From contig NZ_JABMCB010000190.1 in NCBI RefSeq assembly GCF_013359935.1, positions 434,001 to 498,000 of the forward strand: DNA of 64,000 bases. Reading direction: 5' to 3'. The stretch comes from Paenibacillus xylanilyticus (lineage in GTDB: Bacteria; Bacillota; Bacilli; Paenibacillales; Paenibacillaceae). Positions 35,052 to 44,896 of the stretch are shown piece by piece. The translations under genes were made by a program, and so were the position numbers. Positions within the stretch are counted from its first letter, which is position 1. Each line of letters opens with the position of its first letter. The notes under the pieces were generated by a model. The model did not search any database and was not told where the DNA came from. It was given only the letters and a program-made list of their open reading frames with translations.

Positions 35052-38000
35052 TTATTTGTGTGCTGCGGCTTCAATATCTGCATAAGCCCAGTGTGTTGCG
35101 GGTACATCGGTAAATGTAACACTGGACATTCCAGGTGCCGGTGTACGCTTGAACAGCACATTTAACACTTTTACTGCTTCAGCTCGAGTCAATTTGTTGT
35201 CCGGTTTGAACGTACCATCCGTGTATCCGGTCATCAAACCAGCAGATTGCACATACGCGATTGCTTCAGCAGCCCAGAAGTCTGTAGATACATCTGCAAA
35301 GGATGCGCCAGGTTCACTAGCTGCTGCAGCATTGGATTGCTGCTGCATCCAGCGGTAAGCAATGGCTGCCATTTGCGCACGAGTGATTGAACCTTCTGGC
35401 GCAAATAGAGTCGAACTCATACCATTCATGATGCCTGCAGCCTGGGTCTGTTCAATGTTGCTGGCAGCCCAGTGAGTTGCAGCTACATCCGTAAAGGTAA
35501 CGGAGTTCGCTGTCTCTGTTCCCTCCGACAGGTTCCGCGCCAGCATGGCTGCCATTTGTGCACGGGTCACGAATGCATCTGGACGGAACTCATCCCCAAA
35601 GCCATTAATATATGGTTTGTGTGTATCTTGCGATGCTTTCAGACCATCCACAACAACCAGCGTGAACGTGCTGAATTTGCTTACTGTAAATTCAATGCCT
35701 TCGCTGCCATCATTCAGCTTGACCAGCTTGCCTTGAATCAGCTCTTTGGTACCGTCACTGTGCTCAATGTACACAGCCAGGTTGTCCAACGCCTGCTGAC
35801 GTGCAGCTGCATCTGTCGGCAGACTATCGCGCAGCGGCAACGTCAGTGTGACTTCACGACTTTGCATATTCGTTTCAATCTCTACCGGACGAGCCAATAC
35901 GTTTACGTCTGCATTAGGTTTAATTTGCTGAATCAGCTGCTCTTTCTTCGCGCGTTCTTCCACTTCTTGGCGCTGGGATTCCTGCTTCATCGGAACGATG
36001 CGGAAATACAAATCTTGGTCGAAGCCTGCGGTAGAACTCGTTGGAATCGAAATGATTGCATTCTCTGTTGAGATCTCCAGCTTAAGTCCGCCGTCATTCA
36101 GCAGTTTTACCGCTGCTTTTGGCAGTTCAATGCGAGTCTCGGATACGGAATCTTTGGCGTCCGGAATAACGATGCGCGCTGTATCCATGCCAAGCTGTTT
36201 CGCTTTTTCTACGGACTCTCTTGCAGTCGCTTCAGACATCGTTACAAGATCCTTCACCTTACCGTCTGTATTGGTTGTACGTGTAATCGTTGTTTTCACC
36301 AAATTGGTCCCATTGGTACCATTCACATCAACCGTAAGTGTTTCCTGGTTTGTTGCTGGCGCCGATGTTACAGGAGTGGATGAAGATCCGCCACCGGTGC
36401 TTCCACCACTGCTTGGCGGATTGGTAACCGGAGTTTTGGGTTCAAAAAACTCGTCAAATGCGGATTGAACCTCCGTATAGCTTACATAACCATTAGCCGG
36501 TCTCTTGTCCAGCATCCATTGTGCAAGCTTTTCGATCTTAGACTCATCGCTCGACAACTCTGTCAATCTCGAAAAGTTCAATGGGAAATCCTCAAATTTC
36601 CCCTCTCCTGCCTGGTTGTTGAATTCTTCAATCTCTTGTTGAATCATCAGAAGTGTAACCAAAGTCTGACTCATCTCGCCCGTAGTGTCTACATTAAAGG
36701 AAGGAGAAATGGTCAAGATCATAACCATGCCGAGCACAGCCTGATCCACTGACAACTCCTCTTGTTCCATCACAAGGCGGGCCAAATAAGCAATCATTTT
36801 CTGATCTACAACAGATCCATCCACATACTTTTTGCTGAGCATACGGAATTCTTCAAACTCTTCAATGGAGAAATAATCATCTACTTGAGAAAGCTTCAAA
36901 TAGAAATTATCCAAGTGATTTTGCATCTCAGACTGACTGGTTGCCTTGTAGGCAAGCACGGCTTCATATGCAAGCTCAACTGTATACCTCACTTGTCCTT
37001 CAACATCATAATCATACTCATCTGGAAGCAAATCAATCACAGCTTGGGCTACAGCTAATTGCTCTTCAAGGGTAAGATCATTGAATCCCGCAGGAAGTGT
37101 TACAAGCTCAGGGCTGTTGCGGATAATAGATAGAACATCATCTACATTTTCTGCATCCACCGCTTGGTTCAGTTGTTCCATTGGTGTCCGCAGCACATTT
37201 TCTGTAAAAGTTAACGTCGCCGATTCACCAGCAGGGACATTACCGTTAGCTTTAACCCGAACCAAGACGGTGTACGCCCCATCAATGCGCGGATTTTCTT
37301 CCGGCACGTAAGAGAACCACTGCGCACCACCATTCAATGAATATTCCATTGTAGAATCCGCACCGATTATGGTGTTATTGATATCATCCGCTTGAACATT
37401 AGGTGCAGGCGGTGAAACTGGCGGGGCAAAAAATGCATTAAAAGTTTCCTGGATTTCACTGTATCCGGTATATCCGCTTACGGGCCTTTTATCAATCATC
37501 CATTGGGCCAGTTCTTTGTATCTTGCAAATGTAATGCCATCTACTTTATCAAGATTGAGCGAGAATACTTCCATCAATTCTACCGTAGATGCATCCAGGT
37601 TATACTGCGTTGATTCCTTCTGTAATAAACGTAGACGTACCAATGCATTGTACATTTTGGTTTGGTTCGTCAGAGTGTTGATTGGTCCATACGTCGATAA
37701 TTCGGTAGATAGCTGCTCACTATACTGATATACAGGTATAGAACTGCGCATTATATCAAATTTAATGTTGTATGCTAAAATTTGCTTATCTACTGCTGAC
37801 AAATCACGATACTTTTTCCCGATACTGTAGAAGCTCTGGATGCTGGAATCCATATTCGCACTAAATACCTCAGGCAGACCCATCAGCATGCCAAAATACG
37901 TTGTAACCTTCTGCTCTACGCTCAGTAAATCACGGGTTTGAAGAATACCGCGTGGGTAATTAACCAGATCAATCACATATTGTACTTGATCTTTACTTAC

Positions 38001-39248
38001 ATATTCCTTGCTTCCGTTCATATAAATTAAAAACTCAGCCATAGATTCTTTTTCGTTATTAGTCCAGCTGCTAAAATCGGCGGGGAGGTTAACTCCCAAT
38101 TGGGGATTTTGAACTGCTGTGAGTACCCCAGCCACATTCTGAGCCGTTTTTGCCAGATTTATTGGCTCAAGTGGGTCTGTTCCACTGTTTTCTGTAAAAT
38201 TCAAGGTTGCAGCAAGACCTGCCGGGGTATTCCCGTTCGTTTTCACACGTACTTTAACAGTTACATTACCATTGAATACGGGCGGATTTGAGGAAATATA
38301 TTCACTCCAGTTCCCGTCATCATTCTGACTATACTCCATCGTACCGTCTGCACCCAAGATTACATTGGCTTCATCATCCGCAGTAACTAGTGGTGCGGCT
38401 GGTGCGAAGAATGTATCCAATGCAGTTTGTACTTCTGCTACAGTGTTATATCCACCAATTGGTCTTTGATCAATCATCCACTGTGCCAGCTCAGCTCTCT
38501 TTTGCGCATTATCTATCATGGCAGACATCATGCCCAGATGTACTGGGAGGGGCAGAGCGCCACTGTCTGGACTTGTTTCAATGAACTGATTAAACATAAT
38601 CTCTGTGAGGTAGAGGTTAAATAGAACACTTTCCATCTCTGCGGCATTAAAAGCTGCATTTATTCCATGATAATTTGACAGCTCACTTATCATGTAGTCA
38701 ATCTGGGTTTCATAATTGATTGAATCCGCAGAACCTACCGTTGCATTTGAAAACTGCATCCAGCTTGCAAAGATCTGTTTATCGGCCCCCAATAACATGT
38801 CGTGCTTTACACCAGCATCATGCATCCGAATGGATAATTCACTTTGAAAGTTTTCTGTTGCTTGTCCAAATAAATGATACATATCGTTCAGCATTTGCTG
38901 CACAATGTTGTTATCTGTCTGTTTGGGATAAAGCACCAAGGAATACAGTACGTTGAAGAAATATTGGGCCTGGCTAATACTATCGTAGCTATAATCTTGC
39001 GGAAGCAAGTAAACCATCCCTCTTGCGATTTCCCCTTTTTGATTCTCGTCCATGGATGTATATCCATCTGGTATCGTTAAAAAACCATTTTGATCAATAA
39101 TGCGTTGGACCTCAGCAATGTCTGCGTTCCTCTTAGCTTCATTGAGATCCCCTAGTGGTGAAGCCGCATTCGCTACTCCTCCTACACTAAAAACCTGTAA
39201 AAACAGAACCGCAATTAATAAACAACTTACCAGCTTTCTATAAAGCAT
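35052..39248 (-). CDS. Large S-layer-anchored repeat protein (SLH and DUF4073 domains)
   Basis: 1398 residues, exported by a Sec signal (cleavage near VANAAS, residue 29). Three related helical repeats span about 32-282, 362-608 and 692-936. Each ends in a near-identical signature such as LAQWMIDKRPVSGYTGYSEI followed by an acidic FFxP motif. Between them lie two copies of a DUF4073-like beta module (289-354, 619-684: GADGTMEYS, VRVKTNGNTPAG, FTEN). A Gly/Ser/Pro linker (940-965), a beta-rich region and three SLH domains (from about 1215; RAQMAAMLARNL, ITRAQMAAIAYRW, LTRAEAVKVLNVLF) follow. The SLH domains bind pyruvylated cell-wall polymer. The repeat function is unknown. GGGGAGG precedes the ATG. 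Confidence 0.9.
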   Translation of the reverse strand: MLYRKLVSCLLIAVLFLQVFSVGGVANAASPLGDLNEAKRNADIAEVQRIIDQNGFLTIPDGYTSMDENQKGEIARGMVYLLPQDYSYDSISQAQYFFNVLYSLVLYPKQTDNNIVQQMLNDMYHLFGQATENFQSELSIRMHDAGVKHDMLLGADKQIFASWMQFSNATVGSADSINYETQIDYMISELSNYHGINAAFNAAEMESVLFNLYLTEIMFNQFIETSPDSGALPLPVHLGMMSAMIDNAQKRAELAQWMIDQRPIGGYNTVAEVQTALDTFFAPAAPLVTADDEANVILGADGTMEYSQNDDGNWSEYISSNPPVFNGNVTVKVRVKTNGNTPAGLAATLNFTENSGTDPLEPINLAKTAQNVAGVLTAVQNPQLGVNLPADFSSWTNNEKESMAEFLIYMNGSKEYVSKDQVQYVIDLVNYPRGILQTRDLLSVEQKVTTYFGMLMGLPEVFSANMDSSIQSFYSIGKKYRDLSAVDKQILAYNIKFDIMRSSIPVYQYSEQLSTELSTYGPINTLTNQTKMYNALVRLRLLQKESTQYNLDASTVELMEVFSLNLDKVDGITFARYKELAQWMIDKRPVSGYTGYSEIQETFNAFFAPPVSPPAPNVQADDINNTIIGADSTMEYSLNGGAQWFSYVPEENPRIDGAYTVLVRVKANGNVPAGESATLTFTENVLRTPMEQLNQAVDAENVDDVLSIIRNSPELVTLPAGFNDLTLEEQLAVAQAVIDLLPDEYDYDVEGQVRYTVELAYEAVLAYKATSQSEMQNHLDNFYLKLSQVDDYFSIEEFEEFRMLSKKYVDGSVVDQKMIAYLARLVMEQEELSVDQAVLGMVMILTISPSFNVDTTGEMSQTLVTLLMIQQEIEEFNNQAGEGKFEDFPLNFSRLTELSSDESKIEKLAQWMLDKRPANGYVSYTEVQSAFDEFFEPKTPVTNPPSSGGSTGGGSSSTPVTSAPATNQETLTVDVNGTNGTNLVKTTITRTTNTDGKVKDLVTMSEATARESVEKAKQLGMDTARIVIPDAKDSVSETRIELPKAAVKLLNDGGLKLEISTENAIISIPTSSTAGFDQDLYFRIVPMKQESQRQEVEERAKKEQLIQQIKPNADVNVLARPVEIETNMQSREVTLTLPLRDSLPTDAAARQQALDNLAVYIEHSDGTKELIQGKLVKLNDGSEGIEFTVSKFSTFTLVVVDGLKASQDTHKPYINGFGDEFRPDAFVTRAQMAAMLARNLSEGTETANSVTFTDVAATHWAASNIEQTQAAGIMNGMSSTLFAPEGSITRAQMAAIAYRWMQQQSNAAAASEPGASFADVSTDFWAAEAIAYVQSAGLMTGYTDGTFKPDNKLTRAEAVKVLNVLFKRTPAPGMSSVTFTDVPATHWAYADIEAAAHK

Positions 39249-39676
39249 AAACCTGTATCCTCCCCTTCTCTATTCCATTCTAATGTCCTATAGTTTAGGC
39301 CTATTGTAGTACACAACTCTGAACGGATTCTGAACAATCAATCCAGTAAATGGAAAAAGATCCTTTCTGGAGGTAAAAATCAGGTCGAATCTTAAATATT
39401 TTTCGTCATTATTCATCATTTTTCGATTTATATGTAATGATAGAGACCTACATTGCCCTTCTTCCTTTGCATCCAATCAGCATCTTTCCACCTTGCAAAA
39501 TCCACGTGCTGACAGATAAAAATAATGGTCAGTAATTACGTATAACGCAACCATTTGTGTAAGCCTTATCAATCATCTATAATTTCGTTCAGATGCACAA
39601 TATTGAATAATTTTGGAACAGGTATTGGAAATTAGATGATTAGCGCAGACTGAACGATGGAAAAGGAGGAACTGCA
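39249..39676. other. 428-base gap between the SLH protein gene and cdaR
   Basis: AT-rich, no convincing coding frame. It holds the cdaR promoter at 39555-39583 and presumably the divergent slh promoter, for which I see no strong match. Nothing else recognised. Confidence 0.5.
39555..39583 (+). promoter_or_regulatory. Sigma-A promoter of cdaR
   Basis: TTGTGT (39555-39560), 17 bases, TATAAT (39578-39583), 94 bases before the TTG start of cdaR. Confidence 0.65.
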
Positions 39677-40723
39677 TTGCTGCAGCTTACCGAGAAACAG
39701 GCACAGGAAATCGTCGACAAAATGATGCAGGATATCCCCTACAACATCAATATCATGAACGAGGAAGGCATTATTATAGGGAGCGGTCAGAAGGAGCGGG
39801 TAGGCACGGTTCATCAGGGGGCTGTTCGGGCACTAACTACAGGAAGTCGAATTGAGGTCTGGCAGGATGGTAGATTGGAGAAAATGGGCACCAATGAGCC
39901 GATTGGTATCAACAATCAGCATGTCGGTGTGATCGGAATTTCCGGCCATCCGGACGAAGTCCGTCCGTTCTGCAACATTGTGCGGACAACTGTTTCTCTC
40001 CTCATTGAACAACGGAATCAACTGGAGAACCTGGCCCATGAGGCCTCCCGCAAAAAGGCTTTCCTGGAACGTCTGTTGAATCATTCCGGTTCCTACTCCA
40101 TGAAGTTCAGGAAAGAAGCATGGCAATATAATCTCGATCTGCAATTGCCAACGGTTCTTCTATATATGAGGGCCCTCGTGAATTCACCTGAATTTAATGA
40201 AGAGTTCGGCAAAGTTTTGCTGAAATTCCCCTCCTTCTCTATTGAGGACGAAGGCAATGCACACATCGTCATGATTCAGAGCGAATCAGACCTTGATCCC
40301 CTGGTTCAGCAATTACAACTGGAACAACCTCACTGCTTTATTTCTGTTAGCCGGAGAGAACCCAACATTGCCGTATGTTATGAACAGGCAAGGTCCGCCA
40401 TGAATATTTTGTTGGCACTTCAGCCGGCTGCAACTCTTATCCGTTACGATGAGGTGCAATTTCTGGTGCAGTTCAGCAAAGCCCGCCTAACTTCTCAGGC
40501 CAATATCGTCAGCAGGCTGGAAGATCATGCGGATCTGCTGGACACTCTCCGCAGCTTTATCCATCATAATGGCAGCATGACTACAACAGCCACCGATCTT
40601 AATATTCATCGAAACACCCTGCAATATCGCCTCAAACGTATACAGAGCGTTACGGGCAGGGATCCACGAAACTTGCTCGAACTGATTGAACTTACCCATG
40701 GACTGCTCGCGTTCTATCAGTAG
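39677..40723 (+). CDS. cdaR: CdaR-family regulator (sugar-diacid / glycerate utilisation)
   Basis: 348 residues. The N-terminal sugar-diacid recognition domain (LTEKQAQEIVDKMMQDIPYN; IIGSGQKERVGTVHQGA; VGVIGISG) and the C-terminal PucR-type helix-turn-helix (ATDLNIHRNTLQYRLKRIQ) are the CdaR layout. Start is TTG 39677, seven bases after AAAAGGAGG. CdaR proteins activate glucarate/galactarate/glycerate genes. The convergent next gene is glycerate kinase, fitting that role. Confidence 0.9.
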   Translation: MLQLTEKQAQEIVDKMMQDIPYNINIMNEEGIIIGSGQKERVGTVHQGAVRALTTGSRIEVWQDGRLEKMGTNEPIGINNQHVGVIGISGHPDEVRPFCNIVRTTVSLLIEQRNQLENLAHEASRKKAFLERLLNHSGSYSMKFRKEAWQYNLDLQLPTVLLYMRALVNSPEFNEEFGKVLLKFPSFSIEDEGNAHIVMIQSESDLDPLVQQLQLEQPHCFISVSRREPNIAVCYEQARSAMNILLALQPAATLIRYDEVQFLVQFSKARLTSQANIVSRLEDHADLLDTLRSFIHHNGSMTTTATDLNIHRNTLQYRLKRIQSVTGRDPRNLLELIELTHGLLAFYQ

Positions 40724-40743
40724 CACCAGCTCTAAACAGCAAA

Positions 40744-40805
40744 GAGACGGGCACACGATATCTGCATTCCTGCAGGAACCATCCCCCGTCTCAATCATTT
40801 TTTTC
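40744..40805 (+). terminator. Rho-independent terminator after cdaR
   Basis: GAGACGGG and CCCGTCTC arms, an inner TTCCTGCAGGAA palindrome, and a T run. Confidence 0.75.
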
Positions 40806-40831
40806 TTCAATTACTACGTTTAGATCTGGGA

Positions 40832-41974
40832 TCACAAGCCCAATTTCAGTACCCTCGCAATATTCTCCATGGTGCGCTCCACATTCTCCGGCCCTTCACG
40901 AAGCAGCTTACCCAGATCGGCTGTTCCCGGGACAATACCGAACACGGCATCGATCCCCTCACTGTACAGTGTATCGATTCCTTCACCAACACATCCTGCG
41001 ATGGCAATAACCGGTTTGCCTGCTTCCTTGGCTGCCTTTGCAACGCCGTATGGTGTTTTGCCGAATTTTGTTTGAAAATCGATTCCACCCTCGCCTGTAA
41101 ACACCACATCTGCATGGTTCAGCTTACCCTGCAAACCTGTATATTCGATGACAATCTCAATGCCCTTACGCAGAACAGCCTTGGTGAAAATCAGCAATCC
41201 TGCACCCAGTCCACCCGCTGCCCCTGCGCCTGGAACATCCCGAATATCCTTGCCCAGCTGCTGCTTCACCACCTCCGCATAGTGGGAGAGGTTGGCATCC
41301 AGCAGCTGTACCATTTCCGGTGTAGCCCCCTTCTGCGGTCCAAACACCCTTGAAGCACCATGCTCCCCGTACAGCGGATTGGTCACATCACAAGCGACAA
41401 TGAGCTCCACTTCCTGCAGACGTGGGTCCAAGCCGGATACATCGATATGGGCTAACTGGTTCAGAGCACCGCCACCACGGGCAAGCGGCTGACCTTGAGC
41501 ATCCAGAAACTTCGCCCCCAGAGCCTCGGCCATGCCAGTACCGCCATCGTTGGTGGCACTGCCGCCGATTCCGATAATAATTTTGCGAATTCCGAGGTTC
41601 AGACATTCCCGAATGAGCTCTCCTGTTCCATATGTCGTCGTGCGGAGCGGATCTCGGGTGTCCTTGGTTACCAGATGAATCCCGCTGGCCGAAGCCATCT
41701 CGATGGCTGCCGTTTTACCGTCACCCAGAATGCCGTATTGTGCCATGATCGGCTGACCAAGCGGCCCACTCACCTCTTTACGGTGAATGGCACCACTGGA
41801 GGCATCTACCAGCGATTGCACCGTCCCTTCGCCGCCATCTGCCATAGGCACATGGACGTAACTCGCTGCCGGATAGATTTTACGCAATCCTTTTTCCATC
41901 GCGATACAGACTTCCTTCGCCGTCATACTCTCCTTGAATGAATCCGGTGCCAGTACAAATGTCTTCTCTCCCAT
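40832..41974 (-). CDS. Glycerate kinase (GarK/GlxK family)
   Basis: About 380 residues; phosphorylates D-glycerate with ATP. Family motifs: FVLAPDSFKESMTA, MADGGEGTVQSLV, IGIGGSATNDGGTGMAEALG, GAGAAGGLGAGLL and FTGEGGIDFQTKFGKTP. Start ATG 41974 follows GGGGTGAG; GTG 41983 is an alternative. A truncated membrane-protein frame ends 22 bases upstream in the same direction, which looks like the remains of a cotranscribed transporter. Confidence 0.95.
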   Translation of the reverse strand: MGEKTFVLAPDSFKESMTAKEVCIAMEKGLRKIYPAASYVHVPMADGGEGTVQSLVDASSGAIHRKEVSGPLGQPIMAQYGILGDGKTAAIEMASASGIHLVTKDTRDPLRTTTYGTGELIRECLNLGIRKIIIGIGGSATNDGGTGMAEALGAKFLDAQGQPLARGGGALNQLAHIDVSGLDPRLQEVELIVACDVTNPLYGEHGASRVFGPQKGATPEMVQLLDANLSHYAEVVKQQLGKDIRDVPGAGAAGGLGAGLLIFTKAVLRKGIEIVIEYTGLQGKLNHADVVFTGEGGIDFQTKFGKTPYGVAKAAKEAGKPVIAIAGCVGEGIDTLYSEGIDAVFGIVPGTADLGKLLREGPENVERTMENIARVLKLGL

Positions 41975-41996
41975 TCTTCTCACCCCATCCTTGTTA

Positions 41997-42206
41997 TTAG
42001 AGAATAAATCCGTATAATAATGTGGCTACAATCGCCATCGTTCCAACTACAATTGCTTCATATGGAATGACGCCCATCCGCTGCCGAATGGTAATCTTCA
42101 TGCTGTCTGCCGAAACATGGAAGTAGTTACCCTCCCATGCACTTGTTGAATACGCTCTCATTATAGACGCTGGAACATTTAATAAATATTGATTAAAGGA
42201 CGAAAT
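41997..42206 (-). pseudogene. C-terminal remnant of a membrane protein, probably a lost transporter
   Basis: A 69-codon frame with no ribosome site reads as a protein C-terminus: hydrophilic SADSMKITIRQRMGVIPYEA, then one transmembrane helix (IVVGTMAIVATLLYGFIL) and a stop 22 bases before glycerate kinase. A stop codon at the upstream end and loss of everything N-terminal imply a deletion. Family not identified; a glycerate or sugar-acid permease is the obvious guess from context. ATG at codon 16 could start a small protein, but no ribosome site is visible. Confidence 0.5.
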
Positions 42207-42339
42207 TCATTATGCAAACGCACAACACCGGAGATATAGGGCAATATCGAGGCTGATTTTGACCAGTCGGCGAAAACCTTCCCGTGAAATACAGAAACAG
42301 CCTGTTGCCCAATATCAGCGGCAGCAGGCTGTTCAGCAT

Positions 42340-42882
42340 TTATGCACCCGGCTTATAGTCACTTAATTTTCCTTCATAAACCAGCTTCAATCGATCACTC
42401 TGCCGGAAATCATCCGGGGTTACGAGCGCGGGCAGCTTGTTCCACAGCTTGATGCCAGAACGCTGGAGAATTTCAGCCACGAACTGGGAGCAGAAGTAGG
42501 AGTTGCTGAATTCCACGGGTTCCTTCAAGGTAATGCCGATCACACCCAGCAGATTGTACATGTATTTCTGCCGGCTGCGAATAAAGATCTGCAGCACCCG
42601 CTTCATCTTTTCCACTTCACGATCCGTAACCTGAAGCTCGTAAATGACACATGTCGTATTCGGATATTTGCTATATGTACCTGTCTGTATGTCTTCCTTC
42701 ACGAAACCACCATTCAGTGGATTGTTTGGGTGCTTGCGGCCGAAGCTGTACAGCTCGGATAATTCCCGGTTAAAGGAAATCGAGGCATGATTATATGGTG
42801 CTCTCGTGTAGCTTTGAATGACTTTGGTAAACAATGTCCCTGTATTCGTAAGCAGGATATAGATCGAGTGTTCAGCTGTCAT
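42340..42882 (-). CDS. Permuted papain-like hydrolase-fold protein
   Basis: 180 residues. PYNHASISF supplies a His and NSYFCSQFVAEIL a Cys, the order expected of permuted NlpC/P60 (YiiX/YaeF-like) enzymes that act on peptides or lipids. No signal peptide, so it may be cytoplasmic. Start ATG 42882 follows AAGGGG. Divergent from the CdsA-family gene; both could relate to lipids, but this is context only. Confidence 0.7.
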   Translation of the reverse strand: MTAEHSIYILLTNTGTLFTKVIQSYTRAPYNHASISFNRELSELYSFGRKHPNNPLNGGFVKEDIQTGTYSKYPNTTCVIYELQVTDREVEKMKRVLQIFIRSRQKYMYNLLGVIGITLKEPVEFSNSYFCSQFVAEILQRSGIKLWNKLPALVTPDDFRQSDRLKLVYEGKLSDYKPGA

Positions 42883-42980
42883 GACGAAATTTCCCCTTAT
42901 CAAGTTGGCACTATTCCTTCATAATAACATAGGTACCCTATTATGGGATCTTACTTCTGGAATAAGCAGGTGATCGGTAC

Positions 42981-43898
42981 GTGAGCAGTTCGCTCTTCAC
43001 ATTAACTCTCATTTTCACAGCACTACTCGTCATACATATCGTGTACAAAATCATTGCAAAGCTTCAGCCAGACAAGGATTATTCGGGCATTGGCAACAAA
43101 ATCAAAACCTGGTGGGGCATGCTCGTCATTTTCTGTCTCGCCACCCTCTTCAATCCGATTGTCTCCCTAATCTCGCTGATGGTGCTCGCGTTCTTTGCGC
43201 TCAAGGAGTATTTCTCCATGATCCGCACCACACGCAAGGCGGATCGCAGACTTTTCCTGTGGGCGTATCTCGCCATACCGGTTCAGTTCTACTGGATCTA
43301 TATTGGATGGTATGGAATGTTTATCGTCTTTATTCCACTGTACGTCTTCCTCGTATTGCCGCTGCCACGCCTGATTAACAAGGGAACGGTCGGCTTTCTG
43401 CGAAGCGTGAGTTCTACGCAGTGGGGGTTGATGCTGATGGTATTCGGGCTCAGCCATCTGGCCTACTTCCCGTTCGCAGCGCCGGAGTATGGTTCGAAGC
43501 TGGTGCTGTTCCTGGTTGTGTTAACACAGCTTAACGATGTGGTGCACTATCTGGTTTCTCTTTACTTGGGCAAACGAAAAGTGGTGCCAACAGCCAATCC
43601 CTTTTTGACGTGGGAAGGGTTCGCCTGTGCATTCATTGTAACCACCGCTGCCTCTTACTTCATTCACCCTTATCTGACTCCGTTTGATTGGCAATTCGGA
43701 ATCTTCATCGGTGTGTTGATCAGCCTCGCCGGTTTCTTCGGAAGTCTGACGGTGTCTGTACTGAAGCGGGATTTGTTAATCGGGGACGACAACAAATTTG
43801 ATGCACTCAAAAAAAGCTATTTGAGCCGGGTCGACAGCCTGACTTACACCTCTCCGGTCATGTTTCATGTGGTGCGTTATTTCTTTGACTTTATGTAG
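42981..43898 (+). CDS. CdsA-family phosphatidate cytidylyltransferase-like membrane protein
   Basis: 305 residues, about eight membrane helices. The CDP-diglyceride synthase C-terminal signature is degenerate: SVLKRDLLIGDDNKFDALKK then LSRVDSLTYTSPV, where typical enzymes read S-x-x-KR-x-x-x-x-KD-x(8)-GG-x-x-D-R-x-D. The GG is replaced. Start GTG 42981 after AGGTGATC. It may be a paralogue with altered substrate rather than the main CdsA. Confidence 0.8.
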   Translation: MSSSLFTLTLIFTALLVIHIVYKIIAKLQPDKDYSGIGNKIKTWWGMLVIFCLATLFNPIVSLISLMVLAFFALKEYFSMIRTTRKADRRLFLWAYLAIPVQFYWIYIGWYGMFIVFIPLYVFLVLPLPRLINKGTVGFLRSVSSTQWGLMLMVFGLSHLAYFPFAAPEYGSKLVLFLVVLTQLNDVVHYLVSLYLGKRKVVPTANPFLTWEGFACAFIVTTAASYFIHPYLTPFDWQFGIFIGVLISLAGFFGSLTVSVLKRDLLIGDDNKFDALKKSYLSRVDSLTYTSPVMFHVVRYFFDFM

Positions 43899-43944
43899 AA
43901 CGACAAGGCTTATGATGTTAGGCACCTGTTTTGATATAACAAGA

Positions 43945-43980
43945 AAGCAGCCGTCTCCCGGCTGCTTGGACTTATTTTTT
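43945..43980. terminator. Terminator between convergent cdsA-like and lipoprotein genes
   Basis: AAGCAGCCG, loop TCTCC, CGGCTGCTT, with T-rich sequence on both sides. The hairpin abuts the lipoprotein stop. Confidence 0.8.
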
Positions 43981-44562
43981 CAATTCAACTTCCTTCTCTG
44001 CCATGATCTCCTGACCGGCTTCGTTTTCGTATACAAGAGTGATTTTGCCCCGTTCACCCTTCATCTCATCCGTGTACTTAAATCCGGAGAATTGTCCGTT
44101 ACCACTGATATAGAAGCCTTCTTTTCCATCTCCCCCGTGCTGAATGGCTTCTGCTGGCGTGTTCACAATGGTGATCTGGTTGGATGTCCACCGTAATTCA
44201 GATAGGGTGTACCCCTCAGGTACCTGATTCACGGAAAAATCAAAGCTCTTGTTGTTCTCCTTCGGCTTGTCCGACTGGTCAATGCTAATTGTAATGGGTT
44301 CGTCTGCGTTCGCAGATGAATCGGATTGAGCTGACAGTTTACCTTCATTCCCGTCAGCCGTATTCGCCGGGTCCTCTTTGCCCTGTTTGGCGTCCGAATT
44401 GGGAACCGAACTGTTCCCCGCTTCCTCAATAGGCTCCTTCGATTGCGGATAGGCGTGTTCCTGAACCGATTCATTGTTATTTTTCGCGCCACAGGCGCTG
44501 ATCAGCAGCAGGATACACAGCATCGACACCAATAGAGCAGATTTATTTATATTCTTTTTCAT
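43972..44562 (-). CDS. Hypothetical lipoprotein
   Basis: 196 residues. Signal with lipobox LLISAC (Cys 24), a low-complexity Ser/Asn/Asp/Glu linker to about residue 90, then a small beta-like domain (FDFSVNQVPEGYTLSELRW; GFYISGNGQFSGFKY) of unknown family. AAGGAG precedes ATG 44562. Confidence 0.8.
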   Translation of the reverse strand: MKKNINKSALLVSMLCILLLISACGAKNNNESVQEHAYPQSKEPIEEAGNSSVPNSDAKQGKEDPANTADGNEGKLSAQSDSSANADEPITISIDQSDKPKENNKSFDFSVNQVPEGYTLSELRWTSNQITIVNTPAEAIQHGGDGKEGFYISGNGQFSGFKYTDEMKGERGKITLVYENEAGQEIMAEKEVELKK

Positions 44563-44896
44563 CACTGGAACTCCTTCCACCTTGGTCTAATAGATCGAAA
44601 CAACACATGCCTTAATAATCACTACACCATATCGTCCCTCATGAAGCTCCATTATATGTAAATCATTAATAAATTCTTTACCGCACCTGCCTCGGCGAAC
44701 CTAGAAATGGACATGTGTTACCTTAGTAAGGTCGATCAAGAAATTCAATTCCATGTATGTTCTTCAAATAAAAATATTAATGCCTGAATTTCGGCGATGC
44801 CTCATTCGTCGTTTTTTTATAATATCAAGGAAAGGTAGCCCTCTGAAGGAGTTACCTTCTGCCAACTGGAACAAAAATAGTAAGGACGTGCGATCA
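44563..44896. other. 334-base gap upstream of ada
   Basis: Contains a TATAAT about 75 bases before ada preceded by a short GC hairpin and T run, and a small hairpin (AAGGTA/TACCTT) in the ada leader. No clear Ada operator or gene recognised. Confidence 0.4.
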
